64,000 bases of DNA from CAIWHR01 sp963734575 (GTDB lineage Bacteria > Pseudomonadota > Gammaproteobacteria > Burkholderiales > Casimicrobiaceae): the NCBI GenBank assembly GCA_963734575.1, contig CAVTHT010000007.1:186001-250000 (forward strand). The letters are read 5' to 3'. Shown here piece after piece: positions 56,729 through 64,000 of the stretch. A program made the translations under genes and the position numbers. The stretch's first letter is position 1. Each line of letters starts with the position of its first letter. The notes under the pieces are model-generated. The model saw nothing but the letters and a program-made list of their open reading frames with translations, had not been told where the DNA came from and did no database searches.

Positions 56729-57244
56729 ATGAACGAACAACCGCATGTCGCGCACGAAGGCGGCGTCTCCGCCCGCACGGTCGAGCTCGTCGTCGCGCTG
56801 CTGATCTTCGCGCTGGGAATGCTGGTCCTCGTGGACAGCTACCGGCTCGGCTCGAAGTGGGGCGCCGACGGCCCGCAGTCCGGATACTTCCCGTTCTACA
56901 TCGGCGTGCTGCTGTGCATCGCGAGCGGCATCATCTTCGTCCAGGGCCTCGCCAACTCGGCGATGAAGGGCGAGCTCTTCGTCACGTGGGGACCGTTGAA
57001 GCTCGTGCTGACGGTGCTGATCCCAGCGGCGGTCTACGTGCTCGCGGTGCAGTACATCGGGCTCTACATCGCGTCCGCCATCTACATCACGGTCTTCATG
57101 GTCTGGCTGGGCCACTACTCCTGGCTGCGCAGCCTGGCGGTGGGCATCGGTGTCAACGTCGCGCTGTTCCTGATGTTCGAAGTCTGGTTCAAGGTGCCGT
57201 TGTTCAAGGGCGAGCTCAACCCGCTCGGCTTCCTGGGCTACTGA
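56729..57244 (+). CDS. tctB: tripartite tricarboxylate transporter small membrane subunit TctB
   Basis: 171 residues with four membrane segments (VELVVALLIFALGMLVLVDS; YFPFYIGVLLCIASGIIF; two more near the end). The conserved GPQSGYFPFYIG marks the DUF1468/TctB family. It lies 24 bases before tctA and functions with it in a proton- or sodium-coupled importer. Confidence 0.9.
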   Translation: MNEQPHVAHEGGVSARTVELVVALLIFALGMLVLVDSYRLGSKWGADGPQSGYFPFYIGVLLCIASGIIFVQGLANSAMKGELFVTWGPLKLVLTVLIPAAVYVLAVQYIGLYIASAIYITVFMVWLGHYSWLRSLAVGIGVNVALFLMFEVWFKVPLFKGELNPLGFLGY

Positions 57245-57268
57245 TCCCACCCGCCGCTAGGAGACGCA

Positions 57269-58780
57269 GTGGTAGAACTCAGCGCACTTTTCCAGGGATT
57301 CTCGGTAGTCCTGACGCCGTTCAACATGCTGCTGATGATGATCGGCATCGTGCTGGGCGTGATCATCGGCGTGCTCCCCGGCCTCGGCGGCGCGAACGGC
57401 GTCGCCATCCTGCTGCCGCTCACGTTCACGATGCCGCCGACGTCGGCGATCATCATGCTGTCGTGCATCTATTGGGGCGCGCTGTTCGGCGGCGCCATCA
57501 CGTCGGTGCTCTTCAACATTCCCGGCGAGCCCTGGTCGGTCGCGACCACCTTCGACGGCTATCCCATGGCGCAACAGGGCCGCGCGGGCGAGGCGCTGAC
57601 GGCGGCATTCACCTCGTCGTTCGTCGGCGCGTTCGTCGCGGTCGTGATGATCACGTTCCTCGCGCCCATGGTCGCGAAGTTCGCGCTGCGCTTCGGTCCA
57701 CCGGAGTTCTTCTCGGTGTACCTGCTCACGTTCTGCAGCTTCATCGGGATGGGCAAGGGCTCGCCGTGGAAGACGCTCGCGTCCATGATGCTCGGCTTCG
57801 CGCTGGCGGCCGTCGGCATGGATACGGTGACGGGGCAGCTGCGGCTCATCTTCGGCTTCACCGAGCTCATGCGCGGCTTCGACTTCCTGATCGCCGTCAT
57901 CGGTCTTTTCGGCATCGGCGAAATCCTGCTCTCGATGGAGGAAGGACTGTCCTTCACCGGCAAGACCGCCAAGATCGATCCGAAGGTCGTGCTGCAGACG
58001 TGGGCGAAGCTGCCGCATTACTGGATGACCTCGCTGCGCAGCTGCCTCATCGGCTGCTGGATGGGCATCACGCCCGGTGGTGCGACGCCGGCCTCGTTCA
58101 TGAGCTACGGCGTCGCCAAGCGCATGTCGCGCGACGGCGCCAAGTTCGGCACCGGGCAGATCGAAGGCGTCGTGGCGCCGGAAACCGCGGCGCATGCGGC
58201 GGGCACGTCGGCACTCCTGCCGATGATCGCGCTCGGTATCCCGGGCTCGCCGACGGCTGCGGTGCTGCTCGGCGGCCTGCTGATCTGGGGCCTGCAGCCG
58301 GGCCCGCTGCTCTTCGTCGAACAGAAGGAGTTCGTCTGGGGGCTGATCGCGAGCATGTACCTCGGCAACATCGCCGGCCTCATCATCGTGCTCACCTGCG
58401 TACCGCTGTTCGCCGCGATCCTGCGCATCCCGTTCTCGATCATCGCGCCGATCATCGTGGTGATCTGCGCCATCGGCGCGTACACCGTGCACAACGCGAT
58501 GCTCGACATCTGGCTCATGATCCTCTTCGGCGTCATCGGCTACGTGTTCAAGAAGCTGGAATATCCGCTCGCGCCACTGGTGCTCGCGCTCGTCCTCGGC
58601 GACCGCGCGGAGGATTCGTTCCGCCAGTCGATGCTCATCTCGCAGGGCGACATGAGCATCTTCTTCTCGAACGGGCTGGTCGGCGGCATCACGGCGCTGG
58701 CCCTCGTGCTGCTCGTCTGGCCGCTGGTGTCGCACGTCATCGCAAGGCTGCGCGCCGGCACGCCCGAAATCGCCACGTAG
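57269..58780 (+). CDS. tctA: tripartite tricarboxylate transporter large permease TctA
   Basis: Main membrane subunit, 503 residues and about twelve segments. The conserved family stretch GVLPGLGGANGVAILLPLTF is near the N-terminus, and GIPGSPTAAVLLGGLLIWGLQPGP is in the second half. The GTG at 57269 has AGGAG 6 bases upstream. It completes the TctCBA importer beside the CoA-transferase gene. Confidence 0.93.
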   Translation: MVELSALFQGFSVVLTPFNMLLMMIGIVLGVIIGVLPGLGGANGVAILLPLTFTMPPTSAIIMLSCIYWGALFGGAITSVLFNIPGEPWSVATTFDGYPMAQQGRAGEALTAAFTSSFVGAFVAVVMITFLAPMVAKFALRFGPPEFFSVYLLTFCSFIGMGKGSPWKTLASMMLGFALAAVGMDTVTGQLRLIFGFTELMRGFDFLIAVIGLFGIGEILLSMEEGLSFTGKTAKIDPKVVLQTWAKLPHYWMTSLRSCLIGCWMGITPGGATPASFMSYGVAKRMSRDGAKFGTGQIEGVVAPETAAHAAGTSALLPMIALGIPGSPTAAVLLGGLLIWGLQPGPLLFVEQKEFVWGLIASMYLGNIAGLIIVLTCVPLFAAILRIPFSIIAPIIVVICAIGAYTVHNAMLDIWLMILFGVIGYVFKKLEYPLAPLVLALVLGDRAEDSFRQSMLISQGDMSIFFSNGLVGGITALALVLLVWPLVSHVIARLRAGTPEIAT

Positions 58781-58802
58781 CGCTTGCCGACTGGGTGCAG
58801 AC

Positions 58803-59642
58803 ATGACCGTCATCGCAATGTCGCAGGAAATGGGCACGCTGGGCCGGGACGTCGCCTCCGGCGTGGCGCAGGCGCTGGGTCTCAAGCTCGTGCGCCACGA
58901 GATCGGCGACGCCGCGGCCGATCGGATGCGCGTGAAGAAGAGCCTGATCAGGCGCTTCCGGGAAGGCCAGGTCGGCTGGTTCGAGAAGCGCCGCGTCGAC
59001 GAAAGCAGCCTTGCGCTCTTCACGACCGAGCAGGTCTACGAGCACGCGCTCGAAGGCGACGTCCTGATCCGCGGCTGGGGCGCGACGGTGCTCCTCTACG
59101 GTGTGCGGCACGTGCCGTGCATTCGCGTCTGCGCGCCCATGGAGAACCGGGTGCGCTGGCTGATGGAGCGTCTCGACACTGACGACCCGCAGGTGGCGCG
59201 CGACGAGATCGACCGCTCCGATGCCGCCCACGCGGCCCGGATCCAGCACGTCTTCGGCGTCACCCTCGGCGACCCGCTGCTGTACGACATGGTGCTGAAC
59301 ACGGGACGTGTCTCCATCGCGGGCTGCATCGAACAGGTGGTCGAGCTGGCGCGCCGACCCGAGTTCCAGCCGACGGCGGAAAGCGTCGCGGGCCTGCACA
59401 ATCTCGCGCTGCAGGCGCGCATCCAGACCGCCTTGCGAGCGCACGATCCCGAAGCCCATATTGCCATCACGCCGGAGGTCGACGGCGGGCGCGTCATCCT
59501 GCGCGGTGTCGTCGTCAACGACGCCGAGCGCCAGGTGGCGCTGACGGTGGCGCGCGCGGTGCCCGGCGTGCAGAGTGTGGAGAGCGAGCTGCGCACGATG
59601 CGCACGACGCATCGCTATCGCGAGGCCGGCGGCGAAGACTGA
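58803..59642 (+). CDS. cytidylate-kinase-like protein with C-terminal BON domain
   Basis: A 279-residue cytoplasmic protein. The N-terminal 190 residues resemble cytidylate-kinase-like NTPases: VIAMSQEMGTLGRDVASGVA replaces the usual S-R-x-x-G-S-G-G-R P-loop, followed by VLIRGWGATVLL and RVRWLMERL. The C-terminal 75 residues are a BON domain (LQARIQTALRAHDPEAHIAI; GRVILRGVVVNDAERQVAL; VPGVQSVESEL). BON domains are usually periplasmic, but no signal peptide is present. It starts 22 bases after tctA. Its substrate and its role in this locus are unknown. Confidence 0.78.
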   Translation: MTVIAMSQEMGTLGRDVASGVAQALGLKLVRHEIGDAAADRMRVKKSLIRRFREGQVGWFEKRRVDESSLALFTTEQVYEHALEGDVLIRGWGATVLLYGVRHVPCIRVCAPMENRVRWLMERLDTDDPQVARDEIDRSDAAHAARIQHVFGVTLGDPLLYDMVLNTGRVSIAGCIEQVVELARRPEFQPTAESVAGLHNLALQARIQTALRAHDPEAHIAITPEVDGGRVILRGVVVNDAERQVALTVARAVPGVQSVESELRTMRTTHRYREAGGED

Positions 59643-60010
59643 ACGCGCGCCGCGCGACGGCGGACGAGGGTGCATCGGCGAACCATAATCGATTGCTTAT
59701 CGTCATCATCGGAAGTTCTGATTAGTCGTTATGGTGCGCCGCGCAGTACCCTTGGGATCGGGCTGCTCGCCACGGCGCCCGGGTGTTTCGATCAAACGAG
59801 CGTGGGATGCGATCCTCGTAATCCGGCCGATTCGCACGCACCATCCTCCCGCGACAGCCGATCCTGGTCGCTGCCCGCGCTGGTCCCGCGCATCGCCCTG
59901 TCGATTCAAAAAACCCGCATCACAACCTTCTGCCTTGCCGGCCAATCACCGCTGGGGGGCACCGCAAGTGTTCGCGTCACCGACAAAAACTACGCACTGC
60001 ACGGAAATCT
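59643..60010. other. gene-free stretch upstream of the transporter remnant
   Basis: No convincing reading frame. It includes an AT-rich operator-like patch at 59683-59734. The long open frame running from 59731 into frc has no resemblance to a protein before the frc ATG. Confidence 0.6.
59683..59734. promoter_or_regulatory. AT-rich operator-like patch upstream of frc
   Basis: CCATAA (59683-59688) and TTATGG (59729-59734) form an outer dyad, and ATAA-N8-TTAT (59685-59700) an inner one. TTATGG and ATCGAT motifs also occur in the LysR divergent region at 54910-54975. This suggests a second binding site for the LysR regulator. Confidence 0.4.
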
Positions 60011-60133
60011 GCGGCGGCGCTCAACATCCTCGCGGCCCTGCTCGCGTGGTTCGTGCTTCGCCCGATGCGGCGCGCACTGATCGAGAACAGCAAGACCGAG
60101 GCGCCCGCCGGCAGTGTCCCGCAGCCGGCATGA
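60011..60133 (+). pseudogene. C-terminal remnant of an oxalate/formate antiporter (OFA family)
   Basis: An open stretch without a start reads ALNILAALLAWFVLRPMRRA and ends at TGA (60131-60133). A last membrane helix followed by a K/R-P-M/L-R motif is how OFA-family major facilitator proteins such as OxlT end. The upstream bases do not continue the protein in any frame. It lies 83 bases before frc, where an intact OFA gene often stands in oxalate loci. It is too short for certainty. Confidence 0.5.
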
Positions 60134-60216
60134 CATGCAACACGGGCGATCGGGCCCATGGAACGGAACGACGCGGCGGCCACGCCGCGTCGTGTGATCG
60201 CAAAAAAGGAGACGAG

Positions 60217-61494
60217 ATGAAAGCGTTGTCGGGTATCCGCATTCTAGACATGACCCATGTGCAGGCCGGGCCCACGGCATCGCAACTCATGGCGTGGATG
60301 GGGGCGGACGTGATCAAGTTCGAGAACCCGGTCGGCGATGCCACGCGCGCGCAGCTGCGTGACGTGCCGAATGCAGACAGCCTCTATTTCACGATGCTCA
60401 ACTGCAACAAGCGCTCGATCACCGTGAACATGAAGAATGCCGAAGGCAAGAAGGTCTTCGTCGAGCTCCTGAAGAAGTGCGACATCATCATGGAGAACTT
60501 CGGACCGGGCGTGCTCGACCGCTTCGGCTTCACCTGGGAAAAGATCCACGAGATCAACCCGCGCATCATCATGGGCTCGATCAAGGGCTTCGGCTCGAAC
60601 GGCCCGTACTCCGATTTCAAGGCGTACGAGAACGTCGCGCAGGCCATGGGCGGCGCAATGAGCACCACCGGCGTGCCGGAAGGCCCGCCGTTCGTGACCG
60701 GGGCGCAGATCGGCGACTCCGGCACGGGCCTGCATCTGGTCATCGGCCTCCTCGCGGCGCTGCAGCATCGGCACCAGTCGGGAGAAGGTCAGTACGTCGA
60801 AGTGGCCATGATGGACGCGGTGATGAACCTGTGCCGCGTCAAGTTCCGCGATCACCAGCGCCTGTTCCACGGCCCGCTCGCCGAGTATTCGGTGGGAACG
60901 CACCAGGGCATGGGCGCGGTGCCGCGCGCCGGCAACGATTCAGGCGGCGGCCAGCTCGGCAACGCCATCCGCTGCAAGCCGGGCGGCCCGAACGACTTCC
61001 TGTACATCGTCGTGCAGGAGGTCGTGTGGGCCGATCTGGCCAAGCGCATCGGCCAGGAGCTCGGCCTGCCGGACCTCGTCAACGATCCGCGCTTCGCGAC
61101 CATCGCCGAGCGGCGCAACCACCAGAACGACATGTGGGAGCTGATCGGCGAGCTCGCGCTCAAGTACACGAAGCGCGAGTTCATGGCGATCCTGAACGAG
61201 CTCGACGTGCCGTGCGGCCCGATCATGTCCACCGAGGACCTCTTCAGCGACGAGCACGTGCTCGGCCGGCAGATGATGGTCGAGCTCGATCATCCGCAGC
61301 GTGGCAAGTGGTACAACGTCGGCATGCCCATCAAGCTGTCGGCATCCCCCGCGGAGATCCGGCGCTCGCCCACGCTTGGCGAGCATACCGACGAGATCCT
61401 GCGCGAGGTGCTCGGCACGCCCCAGGCCGACATCGACCGCATGCGCGACGCCGGCGCGTTCTCGAAGGACGCCCCGAAGAAGGTGGCGGCCTGA
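60217..61494 (+). CDS. frc: formyl-CoA:oxalate CoA-transferase (class III)
   Basis: Moves CoA from formyl-CoA to oxalate, releasing formate. 425 residues, following the Oxalobacter enzyme closely: ILDMTHVQAGPTASQLMAW, DSLYFTMLNCNKRSI, MENFGPGVLDRFGFTWE, and the catalytic aspartate in VAMMDAVMNLCRVKFRD. The glycine-rich loop is present as RAGNDSGGGQLGN. The ATG at 60217 has AAGGAGA 8 bases upstream. The formate dehydrogenase genes just downstream support oxalate use. Other class III CoA-transferases cannot be fully excluded. Confidence 0.87.
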   Translation: MKALSGIRILDMTHVQAGPTASQLMAWMGADVIKFENPVGDATRAQLRDVPNADSLYFTMLNCNKRSITVNMKNAEGKKVFVELLKKCDIIMENFGPGVLDRFGFTWEKIHEINPRIIMGSIKGFGSNGPYSDFKAYENVAQAMGGAMSTTGVPEGPPFVTGAQIGDSGTGLHLVIGLLAALQHRHQSGEGQYVEVAMMDAVMNLCRVKFRDHQRLFHGPLAEYSVGTHQGMGAVPRAGNDSGGGQLGNAIRCKPGGPNDFLYIVVQEVVWADLAKRIGQELGLPDLVNDPRFATIAERRNHQNDMWELIGELALKYTKREFMAILNELDVPCGPIMSTEDLFSDEHVLGRQMMVELDHPQRGKWYNVGMPIKLSASPAEIRRSPTLGEHTDEILREVLGTPQADIDRMRDAGAFSKDAPKKVAA

Positions 61495-61540
61495 CGCGCT
61501 GCACCAGCGCAGGCACCGGGTACGTGTCGATGGAGACGCA

Positions 61541-63256
61541 TTGAGCTCACCGATTGCAACGCGACAAGGCGTGATCCCGATCGCCAGCACCGGCCGCCGG
61601 CAGGGGCCGAAGGTGCGCGCGACGGCGAAGGGACGCGTCGTCGACCCGGCGGCGGCGGAGGAAGTGCGTGCGCTGCTCGGGGATGTGCCGCGGCGCCGCG
61701 ACCTCCTCATCGAGCACCTGCACCGCATCCAGGACGCCTACGGCTACCTGCCGGCGACGCACCTCGTGGCGCTCGCGGCCGAGATGCGCCTGCCCATGAC
61801 CGAGGTGTACGAGGTCGCCACGTTCTATCATCACTTCGACGTGGTGAAGGAAGGCGAGCGCGCGCCGCCGAAGCACACCGTCCGGGTGTGCGAGTCGCTG
61901 TCGTGTGCAATGGCCGGCGCGCACGAGCTCCTCGATGCGCTGCCCGCGCAGCTCGGCGCCGACGTGCGCGTGGTGCCTGCACCCTGCGTGGGCCGCTGCC
62001 ATGCGGCGCCCGTCGCGCTGGTCGGGTGGAACCCGGTCGACAACGCGACCGTGGCCTCGGTGCGCGACGTCGTGGCGAGCGGTGCATTCCGTCCGGCCGT
62101 GGCGCCCTACATCGACTACCGGCAATACCGCGCGGAGGGTGGCTACCGCACGCTCGTGCAGTGTGTATCCGGACAGCGGCCGCTCGAGGACGTGCTCGCA
62201 ACCATGGAAAGCTCGGCCCTGCGGGGCCTGGGCGGGGCGGGATTCCCGACCGGGCGCAAGTGGCGCATCGTGCGTGCCGAGGCGGCACCGCGTCTACTCG
62301 CCGTCAACATCGACGAGGGCGAGCCCGGCACGTTCAAGGACCGTTTCTATCTCGAGCGCGATCCCCACCGGTTCCTCGAGGGCATGCTGATCGCTGCGTG
62401 GGCGGTCGACATCGCCGAGATCTACATCTACCTGCGCGACGAGTACGCCGCGTGTCGCGAGCTCCTCACCCGCGAGCTCGAGGCGCTGGCCGCGGATCCG
62501 CCGTGTCCGCTGCCGGTCATTCACCTGCGGCGCGGCGCCGGAGCATACATCTGCGGTGAAGAGTCCGCGATGATCGAGTCGATCGAGGGCAAGCGGGGCA
62601 TGCCGCGCCTGCGCCCGCCGTACGTCGCGCAGGTCGGGCTTTTCGGCCGGCCGACCCTCGAGCAGAACATGGAAACGCTCTTCTGGGTGCGCGACATCCT
62701 GGAAAAGGGCGCGCCGTGGTTCGCGGACCAGGGCCGCAATGGACGCAAGGGACTGCGCTCGTTCTCGGTGTCCGGTCGCGTGCGCAAGCCCGGCGTGCAT
62801 CTCGCGCCGGCGGGCATCACCGTGCGACAGCTGATCGACGAATACTGCGGCGGCATGCTGCCGGGCCACGAGCTCTACGCGTACCTGCCGGGCGGCGCTT
62901 CGGGAGGCATCCTGCCGGCGAGCATGGCGGACATCCCGCTCGACTTCGACACCCTGAACGCGCATGGCTGCTTCATCGGTTCGGCAGCGGTCATGGTGCT
63001 GTCGCAGCACGATCGCGCGCGCGATGCCGCGGTCAACGTAATGGAGTTCTTCGCCGAGGAATCGTGCGGCAAGTGCACGCCGTGTCGCGTGGGCACGGCG
63101 AAGGCCGTCGGCCTGCTGCAGGCGCCGCGCTGGGACCAGCCGCTGCTCGAGGAGCTTGCCCAGGCGATGGCGGATGCATCCATCTGCGGCCTCGGGCAGG
63201 CGGCGCCGAACCCGATCCGCTGCGTGATGAAGTACTTCCCGCACGAGATCGCCTGA
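61541..63256 (+). CDS. NAD-dependent formate dehydrogenase beta subunit (NuoE-NuoF fusion)
   Basis: Diaphorase subunit, 571 residues. Residues 30-175 are a NuoE-like [2Fe-2S] thioredoxin-fold domain (CESLSC and CVGRC ligands). The NuoF-like part follows with the FMN site GLGGAGFPTGRKW, NADH-site GAGAYICGEESAMIESIEG and [4Fe-4S] ligands in ESCGKCTPCRVGT plus a later cysteine. The fused form matches Methylobacterium FDH1 beta rather than the separate FdsG/FdsB of Cupriavidus. TTG at 61541 with GGAGA just upstream is the likely start; a GTG at 61571 is possible. Transfers electrons from the alpha subunit to NAD. Confidence 0.88.
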   Translation: MSSPIATRQGVIPIASTGRRQGPKVRATAKGRVVDPAAAEEVRALLGDVPRRRDLLIEHLHRIQDAYGYLPATHLVALAAEMRLPMTEVYEVATFYHHFDVVKEGERAPPKHTVRVCESLSCAMAGAHELLDALPAQLGADVRVVPAPCVGRCHAAPVALVGWNPVDNATVASVRDVVASGAFRPAVAPYIDYRQYRAEGGYRTLVQCVSGQRPLEDVLATMESSALRGLGGAGFPTGRKWRIVRAEAAPRLLAVNIDEGEPGTFKDRFYLERDPHRFLEGMLIAAWAVDIAEIYIYLRDEYAACRELLTRELEALAADPPCPLPVIHLRRGAGAYICGEESAMIESIEGKRGMPRLRPPYVAQVGLFGRPTLEQNMETLFWVRDILEKGAPWFADQGRNGRKGLRSFSVSGRVRKPGVHLAPAGITVRQLIDEYCGGMLPGHELYAYLPGGASGGILPASMADIPLDFDTLNAHGCFIGSAAVMVLSQHDRARDAAVNVMEFFAEESCGKCTPCRVGTAKAVGLLQAPRWDQPLLEELAQAMADASICGLGQAAPNPIRCVMKYFPHEIA

Positions 63257-63283
63257 CGGCGGGCGCTGGCCAAGGATGGCGAA

Positions 63284-64000
63284 ATGAATCTGATGGTGGA
63301 CATTGCGGCAGAGCAGGCGGCGGTACCGTTCACGCTGAACGGCAAGGCGGTCAGCGCGCAGCCGGGCGAGACGATCATCCAGGCTGCGGCGCGTCACGGC
63401 GTGGACATCCCGCATCTCTGCTACGCGGAGAACATGCGCCCGGACGGCAATTGCCGTGCGTGCGTGGTGGAGATCGAGGGCGAGCGCGTGCTCGCCCCGT
63501 CGTGCTGCCGCGCGCCGAGCGCAGGCATGGTGGTGTCGAGCGTCAGTGCGCGCGCCCTGCATTCGCAGCGGATGGTGCTGGAGCTGCTGCAATCGGACAT
63601 GCCGCCGCGCGACTACAAGCTCGATTCCGAGCTGCAGCACTACGTGCGCGAGCTCGAGGTCGGCAAGCCGCGGTTCGAGCCGCGCATGTCGCCGGGGGCG
63701 GATCTCTCGCATCCGGCGATTGCGGTGAACCTCGATGCGTGCATCCAGTGCACGCGCTGCGTGCGCGCCTGCCGCGAGGTGCAGGTCAACGACGTCATCG
63801 GCTACGCGTTCCGCGGCAACCGTTCGCTGCCGGTGTTCGATCTCGACGACCCCATGGGTGCTTCGACGTGCGTCGCGTGCGGCGAGTGCGTGCAGGCGTG
63901 TCCCACCGGCGCGCTGATGCCGGCGCGCGATGCTGGATCTCGTCGAGGCCGACAGGACGGTGGATTCCGTGTGCCCGTACTGCGGTGTCGGTTGCCAGCT
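63284..64000 (+). CDS. formate dehydrogenase alpha subunit, partial (cut by window end), one frameshift
   Basis: N-terminal 240 residues only. A NuoG-like [2Fe-2S] domain comes first (FTLNGKAVSAQPGETIIQAA; ligands in HLCYAENMRPDGNCRACVVE), then two ferredoxin-type [4Fe-4S] motifs (CIQCTRCVRACREV and CVACGECVQACPTGAL). The molybdo- or tungstopterin domain begins with CPYCGVGC at the very end. One extra base near 63929 shifts the frame before MLDLVEADRTVDSV. The active-site Cys/Sec is beyond the window. It starts 27 bases after the beta subunit. Confidence 0.88.
   Translation, partial: MNLMVDIAAEQAAVPFTLNGKAVSAQPGETIIQAAARHGVDIPHLCYAENMRPDGNCRACVVEIEGERVLAPSCCRAPSAGMVVSSVSARALHSQRMVLELLQSDMPPRDYKLDSELQHYVRELEVGKPRFEPRMSPGADLSHPAIAVNLDACIQCTRCVRACREVQVNDVIGYAFRGNRSLPVFDLDDPMGASTCVACGECVQACPTGALMPARDAGSRRGRQDGGFRVPVLRCRLPA

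Noticed and set aside
59731..60216. Long N-terminal extension of the CoA-transferase
   Set aside because: The frame is open by chance. The family start and a good ribosome site are at 60217.
1..64000. tRNA genes, insertion sequences, prophage or defence system
   Set aside because: I looked through the gaps and gene products and saw no cloverleaf, transposase, integrase, phage structural or defence protein.

Overview
The window looks like a chromosomal segment of a GC-rich betaproteobacterium, probably Burkholderiales-like and possibly a metagenome bin. This rests on high GC, the miaB / phoH-ybeY-corC-lnt / glyQS-gmhB-plsC order, the mltD-gloB-yafS-rnhA block, cyaY divergent from lptM-lysA, and zapB-zapA followed by 6S RNA. 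I see no IS, prophage, CRISPR or tRNA. About 22 one-base frameshifts break otherwise well-conserved genes, including lnt, lysA, miaB and cyaY. Every one I checked is repaired by removing a single base. I read these as uncorrected insertion errors and give gene limits spanning the breaks.

Region 1 (1-8.4 kb) is storage lipid and polyhydroxyalkanoate (PHA) biology: a wax-ester synthase/diacylglycerol acyltransferase (two frameshifts), a TetR regulator coupled to a TPR protein, a patatin-like lipase, a phasin with a Lys/Ala-rich tail, a GMC oxidoreductase with a Tat-signal partner, a FFLEELY-motif protein and a PHA-granule family protein. The phasin and Tat/GMC promoters share an almost identical promoter with a TTAG-N10-CTAA dyad over the -35.

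Region 2 (8.4-22.9 kb) is a nearly complete fatty-acid degradation block on the + strand: PsrA-like TetR, FadE, a FadI-like thiolase, FadJ-like enzyme, FadD, a hotdog thioesterase, FadL with a strong terminator, a second bifunctional enzyme with the reverse domain order, and FadA. It could use exogenous fatty acids or mobilise the stores of region 1.

Region 3 (22.9-32.3 kb) holds an intergenic structured element, a chalcone-isomerase-like exported protein, DUF6352 and DUF6265 proteins, a TPR protein, rnhA-yafS divergent from gloB-mltD, a histone H1-like protein of 11-residue repeats, lysA-lptM and cyaY.

Region 4 (32.3-45.8 kb) is a housekeeping run on the - strand: ygjP, plsC, gmhB, glyS, glyQ, lnt, corC, ybeY, phoH and miaB, with a large lipoprotein zinc metalloprotease between phoH and miaB.

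Region 5 (45.8-53.9 kb) holds a cobalamin riboswitch leading btuB-btuF, with btuD-btuC converging from the other strand, then greB, zapB-like, zapA, 6S RNA, an EVE-domain protein and a TauE-type permease.

Region 6 (53.9-64 kb) reads as an oxalate/formate locus: a LysR regulator, a tripartite tricarboxylate transporter (tctCBA), a cytidylate-kinase-like/BON fusion protein, an apparent remnant of an oxalate/formate antiporter, formyl-CoA:oxalate CoA-transferase, and an NAD-linked formate dehydrogenase with a fused NuoE-NuoF beta subunit and an alpha subunit running off the end. Oxalyl-CoA decarboxylase is not in the window.
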